NCBI GenBank assembly: GCA_902790015.1
Contig: CADAQF010000044.1
Coordinates: 1 to 51,088, forward strand
DNA: 51,088 nt
Direction of reading: 5' to 3'
Source: an uncultured Eubacteriales bacterium
GTDB lineage: Bacteria; Bacillota; Clostridia; Christensenellales; Aristaeellaceae
In this document: piece by piece, positions 6,737-15,296 of the stretch
Numbering within the stretch: position 1 is the stretch's first letter
How the letters are laid out: each line of letters begins with the position of its first letter
Position numbers and translations under genes: made by a program
Notes under the pieces: generated by a model
Seen by the model: the letters and a program-made list of their open reading frames with translations, nothing else
What the model was told of the DNA's origin: nothing
Databases searched by the model: none

Positions 6737-9697
6737 TCAGATCAGCTCGCAGGGCCAGACGTCCACGTCCGAATCCGCGAAGACGCCGCGCAGCCGGTCA
6801 CGCAGGGCCTGCCGGGAAACGCCCTCCTTCAGCACCACCTGCAAAAAGCCGCCTCCGCCCGCTCCGCAGATCATCCTGCCCGCGATCAGGTCGTCCACGC
6901 TGAGGAAAATCTGGTCGATCAGCGTGTTGGTGGAGCCTTCGTCCACCATCCGGCTCAGCCGCCAGTGCTCGGTCAAAAGGGCGGCAAAATCGTCCACGTG
7001 GCCGCGCTCCAGCTCAAAACGCATCAGGGCCGCCGTCCGCTGGATCTCGTTGAGGGCGTACAGGCTGTCTTTTTCGCAGCCTATATAGCGGCCCACCACG
7101 TCCCTGAGCAGGTGCCGGGCCAGGCGGCGCTGACCGGTATAGATCAGGGCGAAGCGCCGCCGCAGGGTCTCCGTCGTTTTGTCCGGCAGGGCGAGGTGCT
7201 CCACCCGCAGGCTTTGATCCAGCCCCGGGCGGGAGGTGATGTATTTGAATCCCGGCGTCAGGCCGCCGACCTGGTCCTGCCAGCCGCCCCCGGTGGACAT
7301 CAGCTGCTCCATCGCCAGCACCGTGCGGTATAAAAGCGGCTCGTCGCAGGGCAGGCCCAGGAACTCGAACAGGCATTTTACGCACGCTCCGGCCAGAATG
7401 CTGCTGGTGCCCAGCCCGCTGCCCTTGGGCACCTGCCGCACCTCCGAGCGCATGATGAACCCGCCGCCCAGGCGGGACAGGACCTCCCGCAGATCCCCGC
7501 CCTTTGGCGGGATCACCCCGGCGGAAAGCAGGGCCGCCTTCTGCAGCGCGAAGGGGTCGAACGGGTCTCCCGTCCGCTGCAGCGGGGCCAGGGAGGTGAA
7601 TTCCCCGTGCACGTCCATATCCCGGCTGTCGAATACGATTTTGGGCTCGTCCAGCCTTTCCAGGGTCACACAGACGGGCTCCTGCCCGTTGAGCAGTATC
7701 GCCGCGTTCAGCACGGTGCCTCCGTGCTCGATGCAGTAGGGCGGCGTGTCCGACCAGCCACCTCCGAAATTGACCCTGAGGGGCAGGCGGACCTCCGCCT
7801 TCTGTCTGACGATGCGGGCCTCCGTGTTTTCTGTAAGCCGGCTCCTCGTATCCCTGAGGACAGCGTCGGACAGGACCGAAAAGCTTTCGCTCAGTTCCTT
7901 TTCCCCGGCGAAGCCGCCCAGCGCGGTCCCCACATAATAATGAAGGCGCATCTGTTCGGCCCAGCCGCCCCTTAACAGCCTCTCAGAAAGCCAGGCCTCC
8001 TGCCGGGGCGACAGCGGGGCTTTGAGCGTACCGGCCAGCGTCCTGGCCGGCGTTCCGTCCAGGGCGGCGCGGGCGACGCGGTTTATCCGCACCAGGTCGG
8101 CCATCCGCCGGTCCCAGGCGATGATGGCCTGCGGGTCCGCCAGGTGAAAGCCTGTGCGCAGGGACGTCCTTTCCGCCCTGCGCCAGGCCTCCGTATCGCT
8201 CCCTTCCGTCAATATCCTGTACAGGTCAAGCGACGCGGCAGCCGCTTCCCGCATCTGACCGCACACGGGATAAAGCCGCGCCGTCCACAGCGTCCTCTCT
8301 TCCCCGTCTTCCCAGACCGATTCCGGGGAAATGCCGGCCTTTTGCAGCGCGTCCTCAAGCGGCAGGCCGAAAAGCCTTCCCTCCTTGGGGTTGTCCTCCA
8401 CCCCGAAAAGCCGGCAGACAAAGCGGCCGTCCCGCTGCCTGAGCCCGTGCATGACCACGTTTTCCGGTACTTCCTCGTCCTTAAGCTCCATGCAGGAAAT
8501 GATCGACCGGCTGCCCACCCGGGCCTGCGCGTGGATATAGGAAGCCTCCAGATAGACGTCCTGCCCTATACCTTCGCCCTCCTGCACGGCGTTCACGCCG
8601 GCGGTATCCCCTTGGATGGAGCAGCCCGCCTGCCTTTCCCACCCCAGGGCCTGGTAGCTGGCAATATCCCCGGTCATCAGCCTGAGTATCTCCCTACTGG
8701 TGCCAAAGTGGATGAACCTGGCCGGGGCCAGGCGGATCAGCTTCATGCGGTAGGGACGAAGCGCCTGCCACACCAGCCCGCGGGCCCGCAAAAGCTCCTC
8801 GCAGAAGGCGCCCTCCGGCGCTTCCCGGTAAAAATCCTCCAGGGTGGAGTCCTCCGCCAGGGGATACTGAAAATCCCCGTACAGGCTCAGCCGCACCGCG
8901 GGGTTGACCAGGGAATGGTACTTTTCCTCACTGTCCACCAGGGCGTAGAGGCTTTCAAGCATTCCGGGCGAAAAAAGGACGGCTCCGGTGTCGATGTCGA
9001 CCTCTCCCCGGTCGTTCACGGCGCCCCGGGCGCGAAGGGTCTCCTCGGACTGCTTGTGCAAAAAGCGCCTGACCAGGCCGTTTTCCCCTCTTAAGAAAAC
9101 GCCGTGGTTTTTGCCGATCGATACCGCTTCCTTGAAGCTGACGGCGGCGGCCCCCCTGCCCTGATAATCGATCAAAAGGGGATTGAACAAAAGCAGCACG
9201 TCCCCCGAAAGCAGCAGCATGCCGCCCGGTATCCGGCCCGGCACAGGAGCCATGGCGATCATGAACTCGTCAAACAGGGTGCTGTTCTTTTCTTTTCCGT
9301 TTATATGAAGCACATGCGGCACCGGGGAAAACAGCTTGCCCAGCGCGCTGTACTGCGGGACGCGCTTGCTGTCTCCCCCGCTGTGGATGACCAGGATGCG
9401 CAGGCCTTCAAAGGAGGGCTCCCTGGCCCTGATGTACCTGAGGACGCTGAGGGTAGCCCCGCCGGAGCCTACGCGCTGGTTGCCCTCGTCAGGCAATACG
9501 GCAAAATGCGTGCCCTGCGGCAGCGCCTCCGCCCTTTCATGAAGCTGCGCCCGATACCCCTCGGCCTGGCAGTCGTCGGACGCCGTCAGGATGATATAAT
9601 CCCACCTCGGCCGATCCTGGGATAAAAGGACCTTCCTGTATTCCTCCTGCGCGTCCTGATAGGACTGGCTTAAAAACAGCGTGCTGTGCGCGTTCAC
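6737..9697 (-). CDS. fkp: Bifunctional L-fucokinase/GDP-fucose pyrophosphorylase
   Basis: A 986-residue protein matching the two-domain FKP enzymes. The N-terminal half has the nucleotidyltransferase-like motifs NQRVGSGGATLSVLRYI (near residue 75) and SGGDSKRVPQYSALGKLF, found in fucose-1-phosphate guanylyltransferases. The C-terminal third is a GHMP kinase, with LRVNFGGGWSDTPPYC and the ATP loop VPKGSGLGTSSILA near residue 755. Together these convert L-fucose to fucose-1-phosphate and then to GDP-L-fucose for glycan fucosylation. The start is a GTG at 9697, supported by AAGGAG 7 nt upstream. fucU follows. No fucose-degrading genes (fucI, fucK, fucA) are present, so the purpose looks like salvage for surface decoration. 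The kinase half is certain; the second activity is inferred from the full-length match. Confidence 0.9.
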   Translation of the reverse strand: MNAHSTLFLSQSYQDAQEEYRKVLLSQDRPRWDYIILTASDDCQAEGYRAQLHERAEALPQGTHFAVLPDEGNQRVGSGGATLSVLRYIRAREPSFEGLRILVIHSGGDSKRVPQYSALGKLFSPVPHVLHINGKEKNSTLFDEFMIAMAPVPGRIPGGMLLLSGDVLLLFNPLLIDYQGRGAAAVSFKEAVSIGKNHGVFLRGENGLVRRFLHKQSEETLRARGAVNDRGEVDIDTGAVLFSPGMLESLYALVDSEEKYHSLVNPAVRLSLYGDFQYPLAEDSTLEDFYREAPEGAFCEELLRARGLVWQALRPYRMKLIRLAPARFIHFGTSREILRLMTGDIASYQALGWERQAGCSIQGDTAGVNAVQEGEGIGQDVYLEASYIHAQARVGSRSIISCMELKDEEVPENVVMHGLRQRDGRFVCRLFGVEDNPKEGRLFGLPLEDALQKAGISPESVWEDGEERTLWTARLYPVCGQMREAAAASLDLYRILTEGSDTEAWRRAERTSLRTGFHLADPQAIIAWDRRMADLVRINRVARAALDGTPARTLAGTLKAPLSPRQEAWLSERLLRGGWAEQMRLHYYVGTALGGFAGEKELSESFSVLSDAVLRDTRSRLTENTEARIVRQKAEVRLPLRVNFGGGWSDTPPYCIEHGGTVLNAAILLNGQEPVCVTLERLDEPKIVFDSRDMDVHGEFTSLAPLQRTGDPFDPFALQKAALLSAGVIPPKGGDLREVLSRLGGGFIMRSEVRQVPKGSGLGTSSILAGACVKCLFEFLGLPCDEPLLYRTVLAMEQLMSTGGGWQDQVGGLTPGFKYITSRPGLDQSLRVEHLALPDKTTETLRRRFALIYTGQRRLARHLLRDVVGRYIGCEKDSLYALNEIQRTAALMRFELERGHVDDFAALLTEHWRLSRMVDEGSTNTLIDQIFLSVDDLIAGRMICGAGGGGFLQVVLKEGVSRQALRDRLRGVFADSDVDVWPCELI

Positions 9698-9785
9698 CGC
9701 TTTTCTCCTTCCGCCCGCTTCCGCTCTGTCGGTCGCTTTCCGTCATTTTATCATGTCCTCCTGTTTTGTTCAAGAGACTGGGAAG

Positions 9786-9845
9786 GGGTGAGCAGCGTCT
9801 TGGATGACAGGCCTGTGGCCTGTTTTCCGGGCGCGCCTCACCTCG
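9786..9845 (+). repeat. Dispersed hairpin repeat, single degenerate copy
   Basis: GGGGTGAGCAGCGTCTTGG, then GACAGGCC-TGT-GGCCTGTT and a GGGCG..CCTCACC tail. Nearly the same string recurs at 50,800-50,840. It belongs to the dispersed family that forms larger blocks at 37 kb and 50.7 kb. It sits just upstream of fkp (minus) in a 466-nt gene-free stretch (9698-10163) whose right part is AT-rich and holds only the promoter of the next plus-strand gene. Confidence 0.6.
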
Positions 9846-10075
9846 ATCCGGACAAAACCCTATATTGTTAACGTTTTATTTCCCTGGTTCATATTTTTGA
9901 AATTCCTTGTTTTGGATTAATTTCCAATTTGTTCATTTATTACGATTCAGGATATATTTATGTTTCCTTTGAACCATCAGAGTATTTTTCTTGTCGTTTC
10001 CGTTTTTCTCCCCTTGGAATTTACAAAATTTCTCCTTTTTGTTATTCTTTCGTAACAATTTCTTAACAAAGAATA

Positions 10076-10104
10076 TTGAATTTTGTCGAAAAGTTTATTA
10101 TAAT
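10076..10104 (+). promoter_or_regulatory. Promoter of SH3 protein gene
   Basis: TTGAAT (10076-10081), a 17-nt spacer and TATAAT (10099-10104), about 60 nt before the start codon. The AT-rich tract upstream (about 9870-10075) may help promoter strength. Confidence 0.7.
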
Positions 10105-10163
10105 GTTACCGTTCACTGCATGAATTGTTGAGAATTCATTTCTTCCGAAGGAGGATATATCCC

Positions 10164-10721
10164 ATGAAGCGCTCCAAGAAGCTGATCGGTCTTTTCGCGC
10201 TGACTCTGGTACTGACGGTCCTGATCCCCGTCTGCGCCGGCGCCGTCACCTATTACGAGGTGAACAACGCCGATGACGACCCTGAAGTCCACACCTTCCT
10301 GTTCCTGCGGGATACGCCGGTCTATTATCCCGGCTACACCACCAACATCATCGACCATTACGCCCCCGGCACCTGCGTGCAGTATCTGGGCAAGAGCCCC
10401 AAGGGCGGCTGGTATTTCGTGCGTACGCCGGACGGCAAGGAAGGCTATATGTACCACACTTACCTCAAGCAGGTGAAAAAGACCAACACCAAGGGCAGCA
10501 CCGCCTATGTCAAGGAAGACGCCGGGAAATATTACGACCTTGAAAAGGGCGTGGACGGCTATTACGCCAAGGTCTACAGTGACACCCGGACCAACAGCCA
10601 GCTGATCGCCAGCTTCCTGGGCGGCACCAAGGTGACGGTGCTGGAAGAAAACGGCAGCTGGGTCAAGGTGTATTCCAGCGGCGTGACCGGCTATATGCGC
10701 AAGAGCGATATCGACTACTGA
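10164..10721 (+). CDS. Secreted protein with two SH3-like domains
   Basis: A 185-residue protein. A signal peptide of about 27 residues (KRSKKLIGLFALTLVLTVLI, ending near CAGA) is followed by a first SH3-like domain (about 40-110; LRDTPVYYPGYT to GWYFVRTPDGKEGYMYHTYL) and a second (about 125-185; AKVYSDTRTNSQLIASFLGG to SGVTGYMRKSDIDY). These are typical bacterial SH3 wall-binding modules; no catalytic domain is present. The start has AAGGAGG 9 nt upstream and a good promoter. The gene has its own terminator. It may be a wall-associated structural or signalling protein; function unknown. Confidence 0.85.
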   Translation: MKRSKKLIGLFALTLVLTVLIPVCAGAVTYYEVNNADDDPEVHTFLFLRDTPVYYPGYTTNIIDHYAPGTCVQYLGKSPKGGWYFVRTPDGKEGYMYHTYLKQVKKTNTKGSTAYVKEDAGKYYDLEKGVDGYYAKVYSDTRTNSQLIASFLGGTKVTVLEENGSWVKVYSSGVTGYMRKSDIDY

Positions 10722-10734
10722 TACAGGTATGTCC

Positions 10735-10766
10735 GCCCGGGCCTGAGGTGCCCGGGCTTTTATTTT
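10735..10766 (+). terminator. Intrinsic terminator
   Basis: GCCCGGGC repeated as its own complement around a CTGAGGT loop, followed by TTTTATTTT. Confidence 0.8.
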
Positions 10767-10787
10767 CCTTAGGAAGTGACTTGAAAG

Positions 10788-12110
10788 ATGAAAAAATGGC
10801 TGTGCCTGGCGCTTGCGCTGTGCCTGCTGCCCCTGACGGCCCTGGGCGCCGAGCTGACGGAATTCACCGTCCGGGAACGGCTTTCCCTTTCCCTGGCGGA
10901 CGGGGTCACCTATCGGCAATGGGACCTGACGCCCAAAACCCGCTCCGCGGGCATGTCTCAGCGGGTCCATCTCCTGGAGGCCGATCCGGCCGCCTGCCCC
11001 GGCCTTTCGGTGGTCAATCTTTTAGGCCAGCACCGCGTGTGGGACAATCTGACCCCCGTTTCCCGGATGGTGAAGACCGATCAGAAAGCCCTTCCCGGCG
11101 CTTTTCTGGCCGCGGTCAACGGAGACTTTTTTGACGAGGGAAACGGCGGCCCCGTGGGCTACAACATGGAACAGGGCGAATGGCTGACCCTGGGCGAATT
11201 TTACGACGGCTGGGCGGTCGGCTTCACCAAAGACGGCCGGATGCTGCTGGGCCAGCCCCGGGCGACTGTCTTTTTGTCCGTCCAGCGGGATGATACCCTG
11301 ATCTTAGACCAGTTTCCCATCAGGGCGCTGAACGCCGCCCGGGCCGACCGCGCGGAAAGAAGCGTGCCCATGAACGTCGTGGACGAGCGCAGGGACAACC
11401 TGTCCGTTCTCTACACCCCCCGCTATGACCAGACCACCCACACCCAGGGCGGCACCGAGCTGATCCTGTCCGTTAATGGCGATTTGCGCACCGGGCAGAC
11501 GGCCTTTGGCGTCGTCCAAATGGTATACGGCGCTGGCGGCCTGCCCGAAAACACGGACCGCAAGGGCCTTCCCCTGGCTGAGGGAACGATGGTCCTTTCC
11601 GCCATCGGGGAGGACGCGGAGCTTTTGTCCGGTCTGCGCGCGGGCGACAGGGTGTATCTTACCTGCCGGGCCGATCCCCTGTTCGATGAGGCCGTGACCG
11701 TCAGCGGCGGCGGCCGGCCCGACCATGGCCCGCTGCTGATACTGAACGGCAAGCCCGCCGACATCCTTCAGGCCCAGGAACTGGACGCCAACAAGGAATA
11801 CTTCTATTCCCACCACGCCCGGAACATCGCAGCCAAACGGGCGGACGGCAGCTGGTTTTTCCTGGTGATCGAGGGCTACCGGGCCGGCAGCTACGGCATG
11901 CCGCTGGAATGGGCGCAGCAGGTGCTTCTGGACCTGGGCGCCGTCACCGCCGTCAACCTGGACGGGGGTCCCTCCGCCACGATGGTCACGGCGCTTAAAA
12001 CCGGCGAACCCTTCCTCAGGTCGGATAATTCCGGCGGCCGCCGCGCGGAAAAGACCGTAGGCAACGCCCTGGTGCTGATCCTGACTCCCGCCGGGAATAA
12101 AGGAGAATAA
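10788..12110 (+). CDS. Secreted phosphodiester glycosidase family protein
   Basis: A 440-residue protein with a signal peptide (residues 1-20, MKKWLCLALALCLLPLTALG). The rest fits the NAGPA/phosphodiester glycosidase domain: AAVNGDFFDEGNGGPVGY with the family's NGDFF core, a central beta-rich part, and the C-terminal AVTAVNLDGGPSATMV with the NLDGGxS active-site motif, then SGGRRAEKTVGNAL. Members hydrolyse phosphodiester-linked sugars (the human enzyme uncovers mannose-6-phosphate); bacterial versions act outside the cell on polymers such as teichoic or polysaccharide phosphodiesters, but the substrate here is unknown. It leads a plus-strand series with very short gaps (GNAT gene 4 nt downstream). 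Confidence 0.88.
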   Translation: MKKWLCLALALCLLPLTALGAELTEFTVRERLSLSLADGVTYRQWDLTPKTRSAGMSQRVHLLEADPAACPGLSVVNLLGQHRVWDNLTPVSRMVKTDQKALPGAFLAAVNGDFFDEGNGGPVGYNMEQGEWLTLGEFYDGWAVGFTKDGRMLLGQPRATVFLSVQRDDTLILDQFPIRALNAARADRAERSVPMNVVDERRDNLSVLYTPRYDQTTHTQGGTELILSVNGDLRTGQTAFGVVQMVYGAGGLPENTDRKGLPLAEGTMVLSAIGEDAELLSGLRAGDRVYLTCRADPLFDEAVTVSGGGRPDHGPLLILNGKPADILQAQELDANKEYFYSHHARNIAAKRADGSWFFLVIEGYRAGSYGMPLEWAQQVLLDLGAVTAVNLDGGPSATMVTALKTGEPFLRSDNSGGRRAEKTVGNALVLILTPAGNKGE

Positions 12111-12114
12111 ACGC

Positions 12115-12648
12115 ATGTATCAGGGAAAACTCGTTTTGCTGCGCGCGCTGGAGCAGCAGGATCTGGCCGATACCCACCGCTTCGTCAACGATTACGAAAC
12201 CATGCGCGGCGCCATGAGCGGAATGCTTTATCCCTCCTCCATGGAGGACGAATCGCGCTGGGCCGCCGGGCAGTCCAGCTTCACCCACGGGGAATACCAG
12301 TTCGCCATCGAGACCCTGGAAAGCGGCCTGCTGATCGGCCGGTGCGGCTTTTACAAAATCGACTGGAAAAACCGCTGGGGAGAGCTGGGCATCCTGATCG
12401 GCGAAAAGGCCTTCCGCCTCAAGGGTTACGGCACGGATGCGCTCACCGTGCTTTCCCGGTTCGGCTTTTCCGAGCTCAACCTGCACAAGCTCAAGGTTTC
12501 CGTGTTCGACTTTAACCATCCCGCCCTGCGCGCCTATGAAAAATGCGGCTTTGTAAGGGAGGGCGTGCTCCGGCAGGAAATATACAGGGAAGGCGCGTAT
12601 CACGACGTGATACAGATGGCGCTTTTCGCCCCTTCTATAGAAAAATGA
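12115..12648 (+). CDS. GNAT acetyltransferase (RimJ/RimL type)
   Basis: A 177-residue GNAT-fold N-acetyltransferase. LLRALEQQDLADTHRFVND is the usual start of the RimJ/RimL branch. The acetyl-CoA-binding segment lies around ILIGEKAFRLKGYGTDAL (about 99-116), and the C-terminus FDFNHPALRAYEKCGFVREG is the characteristic N-P-A-x-x-x-Y-E-K-x-G-F motif. It transfers acetyl groups to an amine, either a protein N-terminus or a small molecule; the target cannot be told. It starts 4 nt after the glycosidase stop and its own stop overlaps the next ATG (ATGA), so it is in the same operon. Confidence 0.88.
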   Translation: MYQGKLVLLRALEQQDLADTHRFVNDYETMRGAMSGMLYPSSMEDESRWAAGQSSFTHGEYQFAIETLESGLLIGRCGFYKIDWKNRWGELGILIGEKAFRLKGYGTDALTVLSRFGFSELNLHKLKVSVFDFNHPALRAYEKCGFVREGVLRQEIYREGAYHDVIQMALFAPSIEK

Positions 12649-13022
12649 AAAAAAGAAGGCTGTCTTCCCCGGTCCTGTTTTTGCTGGTACTTCTTTCCGC
12701 CCTTTTTTTACAGGCTGTGCCGGTATTGCTCAGCCATGCGCTGCCCGATATGGACAGTATGAGCATTTTGCTCTATTCCTTTTTTCTGTACGCGGTCCAT
12801 CCCCTCTGCGCGCTGACCGTTCCCTTCCTGCTTACGCGAAAGGGCCTTCTGCCCGCGCTGGCGGTCTTTTTTCCCTACGGGCTTTTTCTGCTGGCGCTGC
12901 CCTTCTATCCGGACGGCAGGGGCATCGGCGCCGTCTGCCTGCTGCTGGGCCTTTTAAGCGCCGCCGCGGGAGAAACCTTGTACAAACAAAAAAACGGCCG
13001 TTCCCGCCGTAAACGTTCATAG
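12645..13022 (+). CDS. Small membrane protein, unknown
   Basis: A 125-residue hydrophobic protein with three or four membrane helices (about 9-28, 40-62, 66-86 and 92-112) and basic termini (MKKRRL; NGRSRRKRS). It starts at the ATG that overlaps the acetyltransferase stop codon, so coupled translation is likely; a longer frame inside the acetyltransferase gene is not credible. No family was recognised. It is followed 8 nt later by another membrane-anchored protein. Confidence 0.65.
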   Translation: MKKRRLSSPVLFLLVLLSALFLQAVPVLLSHALPDMDSMSILLYSFFLYAVHPLCALTVPFLLTRKGLLPALAVFFPYGLFLLALPFYPDGRGIGAVCLLLGLLSAAAGETLYKQKNGRSRRKRS

Positions 13023-13030
13023 GAGAAATC

Positions 13031-13585
13031 ATGCTCAAAAAAGGCAGCCGTTTTTTGCTGCATCTGTTTTTATTCATCATCTGCGCGGCGCTGTTCACCG
13101 CGATCTGCCTGCTGATCGTCCGCCCCCCGGCGGACAGCGCGGGCTCCTCCTCCGCTGTTTCTGCTGATTTTCCGGACTATGCGCCCGATTTCACTTCCGG
13201 TCAGCCCGCCGCGCTGGCCCGTGCCTTTTCCCATCCGCTGCCCGTGCTTTCCGGGGAAAGCTTCGAGGGCAGGGTGAGCTCCGTTCCCTTTGAAGGCCGG
13301 CACGCCCTGGTGGCCACGCTTCATTACGGGTCTTTCACCCTCCAATGTGTCCAGCCCGCTCAGGCCGCCCCGCTGCTTTTGAACGCGGAGCTTTCGCCCG
13401 CCTCCGTGCGGACGGACAGCGCCGCCCCCTTTTCCATCCTCTCCATGCCGGCCATTTACGCCTATGAAGGCAGCCGCCACATATTCTATTTTTCAGACGA
13501 TTCCGCCGCCTATTCCCTGTATTCCGACCAGCTTGACCTGTCCGGCCTGGCCTACATCGCCTCCTGTCTTAAATGGGTGACCTGA
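13031..13585 (+). CDS. Membrane-anchored extracellular protein, unknown
   Basis: A 184-residue protein with one N-terminal membrane segment or uncleaved signal (LLHLFLFIICAALFTAICLL, about 9-28), a Ser/Ala linker, and an extracellular domain of about 135 residues rich in short beta-like segments (HALVATLHYGSFTLQCVQ; YEGSRHIFYFSDDSAAYSLY). No motif or family was recognised. The start has AGGAGA 7 nt upstream. It is the last gene of the glycosidase-acetyltransferase series. Confidence 0.6.
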   Translation: MLKKGSRFLLHLFLFIICAALFTAICLLIVRPPADSAGSSSAVSADFPDYAPDFTSGQPAALARAFSHPLPVLSGESFEGRVSSVPFEGRHALVATLHYGSFTLQCVQPAQAAPLLLNAELSPASVRTDSAAPFSILSMPAIYAYEGSRHIFYFSDDSAAYSLYSDQLDLSGLAYIASCLKWVT

Positions 13586-13639
13586 TATTTCGTTGAATTG
13601 ACCGCCTTTCCCTAAAAATACGGTATCCGCAGCCCCTGT

Positions 13640-13996
13640 TCTCCATACCCATGGGGATAAAGTTATCCTTTTTCCTGTGGATTTTGTGGATAAATGCCTT
13701 ATTATTTTTGTGCTGTTGTTTTTTTTCCGCTTTCAGGCTCCTGACCGGCCTCTTTTGTCTTCCGGAGCGGACCCGGGGGTTTTTTCCTCTGAACGGCTTT
13801 TTTCTGCATTTAAGCGGCCTTTTTTCCGTATTACTTGAAAAATAAGCTGTTTTATGTCATAATAGCGCTATGGAAAACCTGACGCTTTTCCGCTTTTCTT
13901 TACACAGCCTGCCTGAACCGGAAATTCCGGCGGCTCCGGCATTTTCTGATTTTTCCACAACTTCTTCAGGGCCTATGACGACTACTATGTATATAT
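13640..13996. other. DnaA-box cluster upstream of dnaN (possible oriC)
   Basis: The 458-nt gap between 13585 and 14044 carries no convincing gene. It holds one perfect DnaA box in reverse (TGTGGATAA, 13685-13693) and a TTTTCCACA (13951-13959) that fits TTWTNCACA. It also holds TGGGGATAA (13652-13660, one mismatch) and TGTGGATTT (13676-13684, two mismatches). A T-rich tract (13698-13730) follows the first group. A TATAAT-like box (about 13994) precedes dnaN. Position before dnaN and the boxes suggest a replication origin or DnaA-autoregulated promoter; dnaA itself is not adjacent. Confidence 0.45.
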
Positions 13997-14043
13997 AATA
14001 CTGTAACCAGTATTCTTCAGGGCCTGCTGAAAGGACGAACGCT

Positions 14044-15162
14044 ATGAAATTTCATGTAAACGTAAACGAGATCAACTACGGCCTGGGCATGGTCACCCGC
14101 GCGATAGCGGTGCGGCCGGTCAAGCAGGCCTATGAATGCGTGCTGATCGAAACAAATCCGCAGGGTCTGCTGCTGACCTGCACGGACGGCGAGATCACCA
14201 TCAAAACGCAGATATCCTCCTCCGTCAACGAGGAAGGCGAGATCCTGCTGCCCGCCAAGCTTTTTAACGAGCTTATGCACAAGCAGTCCAGCGGCGATGC
14301 GGAGATCGACATCGACGAAAAAGGCAGAGCGCTGATACTGGCCAGCGGCAGCAAGGCCAACATGGTCGGCATGAGCACGGAGGATTTCCCGCTGATCACG
14401 GACATCACCGCGGGCAGTCAGGTGAAGCTTTCCTCCGGCAGGTTCAAACGGGCGATATCCCACGTGATGTTCGCCGTCTCCGGCGACGAAGGGCACAAGG
14501 TGCTGACCGGCGTGCTGATGGAGATCGGCGCCGCGGAGACCCGCCTGGTGGGCCTGGACGGCTTCAAGCTTTCCCTGCAGCGGATCGAGGCGGAAAACAA
14601 GGTGCCGGCGGACAGGGAGTATATGACCGCCATCATTCCCGGCCGCGTGATGAACGAGCTTTCCAAAATGCTGCCGGATGAGGATGATAAGGAAGTAACG
14701 CTGGTTTTCAACCAGACGCACGTCATGATCTCGTTCGATCAGGTGAAGATGTATTCCTCTCTGCTGACAGGGGAATTCATTGATTACCGCCACGTTTTGC
14801 CCACCCAGCACGACACAGAGGTTTTGACGGAGAAGACGCCCTTCCTGGAAGCGCTGGAGCGCTGCAGTCTGATCGCCAGGGAAGGGAAAAACAACCTGAT
14901 CACCCTGAATATTCAGGAAAACCTTATCATCATGACCTCCCGTGCGGAACGGGGAGACGTCAAGGAAGACCTGCCTGTATTGACCAACGGGGCGCCGCTG
15001 CGCATATCCTTCAATTCCAACTACCTGACGGAAGTGATCCGCAACGTGGAAGGCGAAAAAATGCGCCTGTGCTTCAAGACCAACATTTCCCCCTGCCTGG
15101 TGCTGCCCGAACAGGGCAGTCAGTACAGCTACATGGTGCTGCCGGTAAGAACATTTGACTGA
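14044..15162 (+). CDS. dnaN: DNA polymerase III beta sliding clamp
   Basis: A 372-residue protein of the normal length for the beta clamp, with three similar clamp domains of about 120 residues. It starts MKFHVNVNEINYGLGMVTRA. Typical landmarks are LLPAKLFNELM, LASGSKANMVGMSTEDFP, RAISHVMFAVSGDE with VLTGVLMEIG, LVGLDGFKLSLQRI, and the C-terminal YSYMVLPVRTF that forms part of the client-peptide pocket. It is the processivity factor for chromosome replication. AAAGGA lies 9 nt upstream of the ATG. It is not followed by recF or gyrB nor preceded by dnaA, unlike the usual Bacillota order. Confidence 0.97.
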   Translation: MKFHVNVNEINYGLGMVTRAIAVRPVKQAYECVLIETNPQGLLLTCTDGEITIKTQISSSVNEEGEILLPAKLFNELMHKQSSGDAEIDIDEKGRALILASGSKANMVGMSTEDFPLITDITAGSQVKLSSGRFKRAISHVMFAVSGDEGHKVLTGVLMEIGAAETRLVGLDGFKLSLQRIEAENKVPADREYMTAIIPGRVMNELSKMLPDEDDKEVTLVFNQTHVMISFDQVKMYSSLLTGEFIDYRHVLPTQHDTEVLTEKTPFLEALERCSLIAREGKNNLITLNIQENLIIMTSRAERGDVKEDLPVLTNGAPLRISFNSNYLTEVIRNVEGEKMRLCFKTNISPCLVLPEQGSQYSYMVLPVRTFD

Positions 15163-15296
15163 TCCCGTTCAGTATTAGGCTGAACGGAAAACGCAATAAC
15201 AGCCTGTTTTAAGCCGATAACGGGCCGTCAGGTCCCGGTGTCTGTCAGCAGCGGAGAGTGTTGAAAAAATAAAACAGTATCGATAAGGAATTTGAC

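Noticed and set aside
13651..13845. Open frame of 64 codons encoding a Leu/Phe/Cys-rich peptide
   Set aside because: It overlaps the DnaA-box cluster, has no ribosome binding site, and its composition simply reflects T-rich sequence.
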